Below are positions 1-5,293 of a stretch of DNA of 5,518 nucleotides, piece by piece (positions within the stretch are counted from its first letter, which is position 1; each line of letters opens with the position of its first letter). The notes beneath the pieces are model-generated. The model was given only the letters and a program-made list of their open reading frames with translations, was not told the origin of the DNA and did not search any database. The stretch lies in NCBI GenBank assembly GCA_016283195.1, contig JAEEML010000128.1, positions 1 through 5,518 on the forward strand, written 5' to 3'. The position numbers and the translations under genes are program-made. This stretch comes from Deltaproteobacteria bacterium. Lineage in GTDB: Bacteria > JAEEML01.

Positions 1-171
1 CGCATTGGCGACGAGGGGCGAGCCGTGCGCTATTTTCGCGCTCAGGCCAGCGGCTATTTTAAAGCCTTTCGCGGGGCAGCCACTGCCCGCAAACAACTTT
101 CAGCCGCCCAAACGGTAACAGATGTGGAAAACCTTTTACATTTGGCTGCTGAGGCCGACGCAACCATCTAA
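1..171 (+). CDS. C-terminal end of an unidentified protein (5' truncated)
   Basis: An open frame enters from the left edge in frame 1 and ends at TAA 169-171, giving the last 56 residues of a protein. The visible end is basic and alanine-rich, with a stretch around RYFRAQASGYFKAFRGAA, and finishes in a helical-looking tail with LLHLAAEADATI. I see no metal-binding cysteines, membrane segment or family signature. Codon choice (many GCC, CGC and GCT codons) matches the helicase gene downstream, which supports a real coding end. DUF1667 genes often follow an FAD/NAD-dependent oxidoreductase or glycerol-3-phosphate dehydrogenase. This tail lacks the Cys/Gly-rich ending I would expect from such enzymes, so I do not assign that function. 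A T-run hairpin follows, so this gene probably ends its own transcription unit. Confidence 0.6.
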   Translation, partial: RIGDEGRAVRYFRAQASGYFKAFRGAATARKQLSAAQTVTDVENLLHLAAEADATI

Positions 172-203
172 AGCACATTCAAACAACAGCTATTTGTTCA
201 TAC

Positions 204-276
204 CCGCAAAAATAGGGCTACTAGTTCTCCCGCTCCTGTGTTACTAATAGCGGGAGCGCGAGTAGCGTTTTTGCGG
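204..276 (+). terminator. Three-segment compound hairpin with T-run, likely terminator or leader structure
   Basis: Three nested pairs of inverted arms share one axis: CCGCAAAAA (204-212) with TTTTTGCGG (268-276); GCTACT (217-222) with AGTAGC (261-266); and CTCCCGCT (227-234) with AGCGGGAG (249-256). The innermost loop is 14 bases. All arms are perfect, and internal loops separate them. The two inner stems followed by TTTTT at 268-272 form a plausible intrinsic terminator for the gene ending at 171. The A-run on the 5' side (208-212) would serve the same role in the opposite direction. The outer 3' arm reaches into the ribosome binding site of the DUF1667 gene, so the structure could also affect its expression. 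Termination is inferred; the pairing is read directly from the sequence. Confidence 0.6.
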
Positions 277-278
277 AG
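273..278 (+). promoter_or_regulatory. Ribosome binding site of the DUF1667 gene, partly inside a hairpin arm
   Basis: GCGGAG at 273-278 contains a GGAG core at 275-278, 7 bases before the ATG at 286. It selects this ATG over the in-frame GTG at 238. Bases 273-276 also belong to the 3' arm of the 204-276 hairpin, so pairing would occlude part of the site. Confidence 0.65.
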
Positions 279-285
279 TAAAGTT

Positions 286-645
286 ATGCCAGAGATACAA
301 TATACCTGCATTTCCTGCCCTATGGGCTGCCCACTGACTCTAACTGTCGGAGATGACGGTGCCCTCACGGTAAGCGGCAACAGCTGCAAGCGCGGCGAAA
401 ATTACGCCAAAGAGGAATATAGCGCCCCCAAGCGGGTCATCACCGCCACCGTAGCCTGCTCTGCGCCGGAATTTCCGCGTATTCCCGTTAAAACAGCCAC
501 CCCGCTCCCCAAACCCATGGTGGCCGATTTATTAAAAGAGCTCAAAAATGTGCACCTGAGCCTGCCGGTGGCTGTTGGCGATGTGGTGATAAAAAACTTT
601 AACGGCAGCGGAGTTAATATAGTAGTTACTAGGAGTTGCCAATAG
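286..645 (+). CDS. DUF1667 family Cys-motif protein
   Basis: This encodes a 119-residue protein matching DUF1667 from end to end. The N-terminus has a CxxCxxxC motif (Cys8, Cys11, Cys15) in YTCISCPMGCPLTLTV, followed by GNSCKRGENYAKEE with Cys34. Next come the PKRVITATV segment, a VKTATPLPKPMV segment and a C-terminal PVAVGDVVIKN element, all characteristic of the family. The four cysteines suggest a metal or iron-sulfur site; this is inferred, not shown. The length is typical. Family members usually accompany FAD/NAD-dependent oxidoreductases of glycerol-3-phosphate dehydrogenase type, and their biochemical role is not firmly established. The protein has no signal peptide, so it is presumably cytosolic. 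The ATG at 286 is preferred because of the GGAG site 7 bases upstream. Extending to GTG 238 would add 16 residues encoded by the hairpin and is unlikely. The TAG stop directly abuts the helicase ATG, which indicates co-transcription and probable translational coupling. Confidence 0.88.
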   Translation: MPEIQYTCISCPMGCPLTLTVGDDGALTVSGNSCKRGENYAKEEYSAPKRVITATVACSAPEFPRIPVKTATPLPKPMVADLLKELKNVHLSLPVAVGDVVIKNFNGSGVNIVVTRSCQ

Positions 646-3015
646 ATGCCCGCTCATAAAACCGTCAGCGATCACCCCGATTTTAATGCTGTTTTAAAAA
701 GTCTTTTAGAAGCTCCGGAGCTGGAAGCCCTGCATCACGAAGCAGCGAAAGAGGCCATTTTTGCCCCCATCCCCGAGGGAGTGCATCCGGAATTGGTGGC
801 AGCATTAAAGGCGCATGGCATCAGCAAGCTCTATAGCCACCAAGCTAAAGCTTTTGATCTGGTGCAGCAAGGCAAAGATATTGTGGTGGTAACCCCCACT
901 GCCTCCGGCAAAACGCTCTGTTACAATTTGCCGGTAATAAATAATCTGTATTATTCCGGCAATACCGGCCGGGCTATTTACCTCTTTCCCACCAAAGCGC
1001 TTTCCAACGACCAAATGCACGAGCTCATTGACCTGGGGAGCGGGCTTAAAAATCCGCTTAAAGTGCACACCTTTGACGGCGACACCCCGGGCGATGCGCG
1101 GCAAGCTATCCGCAAAATGGGCGATATCATCATCACCAACCCCGATATGCTGCATCAGGGCATTTTGCCGCACCACACCAAGTGGGTAAAATTATTCACC
1201 AATTTGCGCTTTATTGTCATTGATGAGCTGCATACTTACCGTGGCGTTTTTGGCAGCCATGTCACCAATGTATTGCGCCGCCTTTTGCGCATCGCCGCTT
1301 TTTACGGCGCCAAACCGCAAATTATTTGCTGTAGCGCCACAATTGCCAATCCAAGAGAGCTCGCGAGCCGCATGGTGGGCCGCGATGTGGCACTTATTGA
1401 CGAAAGCGGCGCCCCGCGCGGCGAGCGCTACCTGGCTATTTATAATCCGCCGCTCATCAACGAAGAGCTGGGCATTCGCGCTTCTTACCTCAAGCGGGCA
1501 CAGTCTATTGCTCTAAGTTTTATCTTGGCCGGCAGCCAGACAATTCTCTTTGTAAAAAGCCGCATTGCGGTGGAGCGCCTCACCAAATTGCTCAAAGAAG
1601 CGCTCACCAAGTTGCACAAAGACAGCGAAACTATCCAGGGTTATCGCGGCGGCTACCTGCCCTCACTCCGCCGCAAAATAGAGGAAGGGCTTAGAAACGG
1701 CAGCATCAAGGGCGTTATCTCCACCAATGCTCTGGAACTGGGCATTGATATCGGCTCACTGGATGTCTGCTGCCTGGCCGGCTACCCGGGCACCATTGCC
1801 TCCACCTGGCAACAAGCTGGCCGCGTGGGGCGCCAGGGCGGCATCTCCTTTAGTGTGCTGGTTACATCGAGTAGCCCCATGGACCAATATATTGCCGGCC
1901 ACCCTGATTATCTCTTTAAGGGCGCGGTGGAAACAGCACGCATCGATCCCGATAATCTCATTATTTTGCTCAGCCATTTAAAGTGTGCCGCTTTTGAATT
2001 ACCCTTTGTTGAGGGTGAAAAATTTGGCGCTTTATCTACACAAGAGACAAGCGAACTACTTGAATTTTTGCAAGAAAATGAGATGGTACACTTGAGCGGC
2101 GGGCGCTATCACTGGGTCACCGATTCTTACCCGGCCAACGAAATCGGCCTGCGTTCCATCGCTGAGGGCAATTTTGCTGTCACCGACATCACCGACGGCC
2201 ACGAAGTGGTAATTGGCGAAGTGGATTACTTTTCGGCGCCGGAAACCATCCATCCCAAAGCCATTTATATGGTTGAAGGCGTCTCTTATGAAGTGTGCGA
2301 GCTCGACTGGGAGGGCCGCAAAGCCTATGTTAAGCGGGCCACAGCGGATTATTATACCGATGCCATGACTTATAGCAAAGTCACCATTCTCGATGTGGAA
2401 GAGAGCGCGCCCGCCACCCTCTATCAGTGTGAAGCCGGTGAAGTGCGCATTAATCGCGAAGTGGTGGGCTTTAAAAAAATGAAGTTCGACACCTCGGAAA
2501 ATGTGGGCTACGACATGATAAAATTGCCGGAGCAGGAGATGCATACCAGCGGCTTTTGGCTTACCTTAAATAGCCGCCTCCTGGAAGAGCGCGGCTTAAA
2601 TCGCCAACAGCAAGTGGATGCTCTTTTGGGCCTAGCCCACGCTTTGCACATTGTGGCCGCTGTGGCTCTTATGTGCGATATGCACGACCTCGGCCGCTCA
2701 GTGGGCGATAAATCGGCCCAGTGGTTTGCCAAGCCGCCAAGCGGGCCCAAAAATCTCCTACAAAATGAGGACCTTAGCCAAATAGACAACTTTGAGCCCA
2801 CTATTTATCTTTACGATAATTACCCTGGCGGCGTGGGCCTGGCCCCGGCTATTTATGAACGAAAGCAGGAATTTTTGCACAAAACCATGGAACTCATCCG
2901 CGACTGCCACTGCGCCCATGGCTGCCCGGCCTGCATCGGCCCGGCTCTGGGAGTGGACGGCATTAATAAAGATTTGGTGCTGAAAGTGCTGGGGCTTTTG
3001 GGGGAGAGCCGGTAA
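646..3015 (+). CDS. mrfA: DExH-box DNA helicase with DUF1998 domain (MrfA/YprA-like)
   Basis: This is a 789-residue superfamily 2 helicase. Visible motifs in order are: a Q-like SHQAKAF (64-70), Walker A TPTASGKT (83-90), Ia FPTKALSNDQ (114-123), TNPDMLH (164-170), DExH box DELH (193-196), SAT (230-232), motif IV ILFVKSR (300-306), motif V STNALELGIDIG (359-370) and motif VI QQAGRVGR (389-396). The C-terminal half is DUF1998-like. It ends in YPGGVGLA (726-733) and the cluster CHCAHGCPAC (Cys754, 756, 760, 763), probably a zinc site, with Cys677 as a further candidate ligand. This architecture matches Bacillus subtilis MrfA (about 750 residues), an ATP-dependent 3'-5' helicase in mitomycin C adduct repair, and is related to fungal Hrq1. 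All catalytic motifs are intact. The start is set by AGGAG at 631-635, 10 bases upstream, and by the abutting stop of the DUF1667 gene. No MrfB-type exonuclease gene is in view. The family assignment is strong; the exact repair role is inferred from homologues. Confidence 0.9.
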   Translation: MPAHKTVSDHPDFNAVLKSLLEAPELEALHHEAAKEAIFAPIPEGVHPELVAALKAHGISKLYSHQAKAFDLVQQGKDIVVVTPTASGKTLCYNLPVINNLYYSGNTGRAIYLFPTKALSNDQMHELIDLGSGLKNPLKVHTFDGDTPGDARQAIRKMGDIIITNPDMLHQGILPHHTKWVKLFTNLRFIVIDELHTYRGVFGSHVTNVLRRLLRIAAFYGAKPQIICCSATIANPRELASRMVGRDVALIDESGAPRGERYLAIYNPPLINEELGIRASYLKRAQSIALSFILAGSQTILFVKSRIAVERLTKLLKEALTKLHKDSETIQGYRGGYLPSLRRKIEEGLRNGSIKGVISTNALELGIDIGSLDVCCLAGYPGTIASTWQQAGRVGRQGGISFSVLVTSSSPMDQYIAGHPDYLFKGAVETARIDPDNLIILLSHLKCAAFELPFVEGEKFGALSTQETSELLEFLQENEMVHLSGGRYHWVTDSYPANEIGLRSIAEGNFAVTDITDGHEVVIGEVDYFSAPETIHPKAIYMVEGVSYEVCELDWEGRKAYVKRATADYYTDAMTYSKVTILDVEESAPATLYQCEAGEVRINREVVGFKKMKFDTSENVGYDMIKLPEQEMHTSGFWLTLNSRLLEERGLNRQQQVDALLGLAHALHIVAAVALMCDMHDLGRSVGDKSAQWFAKPPSGPKNLLQNEDLSQIDNFEPTIYLYDNYPGGVGLAPAIYERKQEFLHKTMELIRDCHCAHGCPACIGPALGVDGINKDLVLKVLGLLGESR

Positions 3016-3031
3016 TTCGCCCTATTTTCCC

Positions 3032-3059
3032 TTGACCACAATTTTGTGCCATCTATCAT
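3032..3059 (+). promoter_or_regulatory. Predicted sigma70-type promoter of the FISUMP lipoprotein gene
   Basis: TTGACC at 3032-3037 and TATCAT at 3054-3059 each differ from the consensus -35 and -10 hexamers by one base, with a 16-base spacer. Transcription would start near 3066 and give a leader of roughly 37 bases before the ATG at 3103. This fits independent transcription from the helicase operon, although I see no clear terminator in the 16 bases between 3015 and the -35 box. Confidence 0.5.
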
Positions 3060-3092
3060 TCCGTCTGTTTTTATTGGCCTTTAGAGATATAT

Positions 3093-3096
3093 GAGG
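3093..3096 (+). promoter_or_regulatory. Ribosome binding site deciding the ATG at 3103
   Basis: GAGG lies 6 bases before the ATG at 3103. The in-frame upstream ATG at 3091 has only a weak AGAG before it and itself overlaps this GAGG, so 3103 is the better start. Confidence 0.6.
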
Positions 3097-3102
3097 CTTA
3101 TT

Positions 3103-4299
3103 ATGAGTAATTTAGTAAAAATTTGTTTTGCTATGTCGGCCTTTGCTTTAATCTCTTGCGGTACCGAACAACCCACCGGTGAAGCGCAGGGGCAAAAAAC
3201 CAGCAATAACAACCAACCACAACCCAAAACAACCTGCAAGCCCGGTTTTTATGGCCAGGATTGTAAGGCCTGCACCTGTCAAAACGGCACCTGTGATGAT
3301 GGCATATCCGGCGATGGCAGCTGTTCTTGTGATGAAGATTGGATCGGCCAAAATTGTGACACAAAAATACTGTGCCGTCATGGTACTCTTGACCCGCAAA
3401 CCGGGAATTGCCTGCCTGGGAGCTGTGAGGAGAAATACAACGGTGAAAACTGTAATGAATGTAAAGACCAGCTCAAAACCGGGGAAAATTGCGATAAATG
3501 TCTAAATTCCCGTATGACCGGCGAGCGCTGTGACATAGAAATTCTTTGTAAAAATGGTACTCTCGATACCCAAACCGGCCACTGTTTAAGCGATTCTTGT
3601 GATTCCAAATTCATCGGAACCGATTGTGACATAGAAATTCTTTGTAAAAATGGCACTCTCGATACCCAAACCGGCCATTGCCTAAATGGTAGCTGCGATA
3701 GCCTCTTCACCGGTGATGACTGTAATGAATGCGTATATGCACCAATGACTGGACCAAAGTGTGACCAGTGCAAAAACAATAAGCTTGGCCCAAAATGCGA
3801 TATAGATACAGTAAATATAAATGGCCAAACCTGGGCAGCTAAAAATATGTATGGCACTGTCAGCAATGATGGCAGCAATGTTACTTGCTATGCCAATACC
3901 AAGGAAGATAGTAATTTTGAAGCTAACTATGGTTGCCTATATATTTGGGAAGATGCCCAAAAAATGTGTCCAACCGGTTGGCATTTGCCTACAGAGACAG
4001 AGCTTAATAAACTGCTTACTTATGCGGGCGGAGCCCGCCCCACCGGGTCTCAAAATTTACGGGCCACCAGCTGGGAGAGCGGTGCCGATAAATATGGCTT
4101 TGGGGCCCTGCCCGCCGGCAAATACTACGGCAACGACAACAGCTCCTTCTACGATGCGTTCGGGTCGTATGCCAATTTCTGGTCGCAGAGCGAGGACGAT
4201 AGCGACAATGCGTTCCGTTTGTCCCTGAGTACCAGCTATGCGAGCGTGAATACCGCCGCTAAGAGGTACGGCTACTCGGTTCGCTGCATTAAAGACTAA
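3103..4299 (+). CDS. Lipoprotein with EGF-like Cys-rich repeats and C-terminal FISUMP domain
   Basis: This encodes a 398-residue exported protein. Residues 1-19 form a lipoprotein signal peptide (basic K6, hydrophobic core, lipobox LISC with Cys19). A polar Gln/Asn/Thr-rich linker (20-44) should tether it to a membrane. Residues 45-236 are Cys-rich and EGF/laminin-like: a CKPGFYGQDC module at 45, related units at 85-116, 143-174 and 175-206, and shorter CNEC...CDxC units between and after them. The 143-174 and 175-206 units are a recent duplication. Residues 237-398 are a FISUMP domain: VNINGQTWAAKNM, GCLYIWEDA, CPTGWHLPTETE (289-300), GFGALPAGKYYG, FWSQSE and the ending YGYSVRCIKD. FISUMP domains occur on secreted or surface proteins and probably act in binding; the ligand here is unknown. 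The start at 3103 is chosen on its ribosome binding site; starting at 3091 would add MRLI. The last ~200 bases are markedly GC-richer and use different codons (TTC, TCG, GCG) from the rest of the gene. Confidence 0.88.
   Translation: MSNLVKICFAMSAFALISCGTEQPTGEAQGQKTSNNNQPQPKTTCKPGFYGQDCKACTCQNGTCDDGISGDGSCSCDEDWIGQNCDTKILCRHGTLDPQTGNCLPGSCEEKYNGENCNECKDQLKTGENCDKCLNSRMTGERCDIEILCKNGTLDTQTGHCLSDSCDSKFIGTDCDIEILCKNGTLDTQTGHCLNGSCDSLFTGDDCNECVYAPMTGPKCDQCKNNKLGPKCDIDTVNINGQTWAAKNMYGTVSNDGSNVTCYANTKEDSNFEANYGCLYIWEDAQKMCPTGWHLPTETELNKLLTYAGGARPTGSQNLRATSWESGADKYGFGALPAGKYYGNDNSSFYDAFGSYANFWSQSEDDSDNAFRLSLSTSYASVNTAAKRYGYSVRCIKD
3529..3720 (+). repeat. Tandem 96-bp in-frame duplication within the lipoprotein gene
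   Basis: Two adjacent 96-base units (3529-3624 and 3625-3720) each encode 32 residues starting CDIEILCKNGTLDTQTGHCL. The first 53 bases of the units are identical except for one synonymous change (T3558 against C3654), and the second half has diverged more. A third, degenerate relative of the unit begins at 3355 (CDTKILCRHGTLDPQTGNCL). The near-identity in DNA points to recent unequal recombination or slippage. Confidence 0.9.
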
Positions 4300-4558
4300 C
4301 CGTCCTCATTTGACCTCACCATGTTCATAAAAGAAATTACACCCAATCGTCCCTCCCCACAGTGGGGAGGGGCAAATTTACATGAATTTACAAATATTTT
4401 GTGGGGTGAGGTCTGGGTGGCGGCCAAGGCGGCTAGCCCCGGCTAAGCCAGCGCAAACAAAAGTAGCGGGGTTTCTCCACTAACAGAAAGAAGCAGCATA
4501 AAATCAAAGAGTATTATCTCAATAAACTGGCCTTGCAGTTAAGAAAAGATAGGGCCGC
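4300..4558. other. Non-coding intergenic region between convergent genes
   Basis: This 259-base stretch lies between the FISUMP gene stop and the stop of the minus-strand gene. It holds the nested palindromic element at 4312-4413 and a smaller hairpin at 4431-4449, where GGCTAGCC pairs with GGCTAAGCC through one bulged A and a CC loop. Neither is followed by a T-run, so no clear intrinsic terminator serves either flanking gene. I see no open frame with a ribosome binding site, no tRNA and no reverse transcriptase fragment. Confidence 0.6.
4312..4413. repeat. Nested palindromic element, REP- or MITE-like
   Basis: The outer arms GACCTCACC (4312-4320) and GGTGAGGTC (4405-4413) are perfect inverted repeats. 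Inside them are TTCAT (4324-4328) with ATGAA (4382-4386), AAATT (4334-4338) with AATTT (4375-4379), and a central GC-rich hairpin: CCCTCCCC (4351-4358) with GGGGAGGG (4364-4371), loop ACAGT. The layout of outer CCTCACC/GGTGAGG arms around a CCTCCCC/GGGGAGG hairpin resembles dispersed intergenic palindromes seen in many bacterial genomes. I see no coding capacity and no clear target-site duplication. Identity as a repeated element needs other copies from the genome. Confidence 0.55.
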
Positions 4559-5107
4559 TTAAATAGTCAGCAAATTAAGCGCCCACTTGGCGAGTTCGCG
4601 CAAAGAGGCTTCATCGTTATCATCGACAGTTATAGTCCAGTGCCCCTCTTTGGCCAGTTCTTGCAACTTTTCCACCACATCCGGGGCCTGCGGAGCATCA
4701 AAAAACTCCTCCTCGCACCCGGCAGCAATCAGCATATCGCGCATATCACAGGCCAGAGCCGGCTTATATTTATCCTGGCTATCAACCAGGCGGCGAATAT
4801 CGTCTTCATAGCTATCAATACCGAGGCGCAAAACTGCGAGTACTGCCCGCGCTTTTTCGGTGGGTGAATCGCTATCAAAGGCATCACTTATGGCAGCGCG
4901 CAGCTCATCTTCTTCCAAATGAAGAGCATCAAATGAACAGTTGACGGCATCCATAACAAAAATGGCCATATCGTCGATATCGGAATCTTTAAAATCATCA
5001 ACAAATTGCAAAATGGCCATACCACATTCCGGCGGAAGGAGCGAAATTTCTTTAATTCCCAACATATTGTTACTCTCTTGCAGCTTTTGCCTAAGCGTCA
5101 TTGCCAC
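4559..5107 (-). CDS. Acidic cytosolic protein of unknown function
   Basis: This minus-strand frame encodes up to 182 residues. I do not recognise a family. The protein is strongly acidic (runs such as FVDDFKDSDIDDMA and EEDELRAAISDAFDSDS), appears almost wholly alpha-helical, and has no signal peptide or membrane span. The spacing of the helices could suit a HEAT- or armadillo-like fold, but I see no diagnostic repeat. A WTITVDDND segment near the C-terminus looks like a short strand and turn. Four scattered cysteines (in PECG, VNCS, LACD and AGCEE) do not form a motif. The start is uncertain: GTG at 5107 has AGAAG 9 bases upstream, ATG at 5101 is 6 bases further in, and ATG at 5065 (168 residues) has AGAGAG 7 bases upstream. 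It is transcribed divergently from the partial lipoprotein gene and convergently with the FISUMP gene. Consistent codon use and an intact long frame support a real gene. Confidence 0.75.
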   Translation of the reverse strand: MAMTLRQKLQESNNMLGIKEISLLPPECGMAILQFVDDFKDSDIDDMAIFVMDAVNCSFDALHLEEDELRAAISDAFDSDSPTEKARAVLAVLRLGIDSYEDDIRRLVDSQDKYKPALACDMRDMLIAAGCEEEFFDAPQAPDVVEKLQELAKEGHWTITVDDNDEASLRELAKWALNLLTI

Positions 5108-5157
5108 GGCGAAAATCTTCTATCATCTTTATATAACTTGGTAAAGCCCAAGTAACA

Positions 5158-5185
5158 TTTATATTTTATCACAAAAGTTTTCCAA
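5158..5185 (-). promoter_or_regulatory. Predicted promoter of the minus-strand acidic protein gene
   Basis: Read on the minus strand, TTGGAA (plus 5180-5185) and TATAAA (plus 5158-5163) are separated by 16 bases, in an AT-rich context. Transcription would start near 5151. The -10 box overlaps one copy of the TAACATTT motif repeated in this intergenic region. Confidence 0.4.
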
Positions 5186-5203
5186 TCAGGCTCAACTTGG
5201 GTA

Positions 5204-5238
5204 TTTACTTTTTAACATTTTGTTACAAATAATGTTAA
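5204..5238 (+). promoter_or_regulatory. Weak promoter candidate and operator-like dyad upstream of the second lipoprotein
   Basis: TTTACT (5204-5209) and AATAAT (5228-5233) with an 18-base spacer form a weak sigma70-like promoter. The dyad TTAACATT (5212-5219) with AATGTTAA (5231-5238), perfect over 8 bases with an 11-base centre, spans the spacer and -10 box, where a repressor could act. Both the promoter and the operator role are inferred. Confidence 0.3.
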
Positions 5239-5252
5239 TCGGTGCTCATTCC

Positions 5253-5274
5253 TATGGCTCAATTCTGAGCCATA
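5253..5274 (+). promoter_or_regulatory. Leader stem-loop just upstream of the second lipoprotein gene
   Basis: TATGGCTCA (5253-5261) pairs perfectly with TGAGCCATA (5266-5274) around the 4-base loop ATTC. It lies only 6 bases before the GGGGGAG ribosome binding site at 5281-5287. It could stabilise the mRNA, act as an operator dyad, or attenuate expression together with TTTT at 5277-5280. Confidence 0.5.
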
Positions 5275-5293
5275 CATTTTGGGGGAGTAAACA

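Noticed and set aside
238-285. Upstream GTG start for the DUF1667 gene
   Set aside because: The extra 16 codons lie within the hairpin and lack a ribosome binding site. The ATG at 286 has GGAG at proper spacing and begins the family's conserved N-terminus.
2056-2544. Minus-strand open frame of 162 codons inside the helicase gene
   Set aside because: It lies wholly within a well-supported helicase reading frame and its product shows no family signature. It is a shadow frame.
3529-3720. CRISPR-like or other non-coding repeat array
   Set aside because: The 96-base units are adjacent without spacers, stay in frame and encode a Cys-patterned protein repeat.
3378-3878. Minus-strand open frame of 166 codons inside the FISUMP lipoprotein gene
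   Set aside because: It mirrors the Cys-rich repeats, so its own protein repeats are by-products of the tandem duplication. It lacks a recognisable domain.
4351-4371. Intrinsic terminator for the FISUMP lipoprotein gene
   Set aside because: The hairpin is strong, but it is followed by GCAAATTTA and not a T-run, and it sits inside a larger palindrome. It is better explained as part of that element.
4527-4556. Terminator hairpin for the minus-strand gene formed by GGCC arms
   Set aside because: Only about 6 pairs including a wobble, a long loop and no T-run on the minus strand.
4300-4558. DGR template repeat or reverse transcriptase remnant downstream of the FISUMP gene
   Set aside because: I found no stretch resembling 4081-4299 elsewhere in the window on either strand, and no open frame in this gap.
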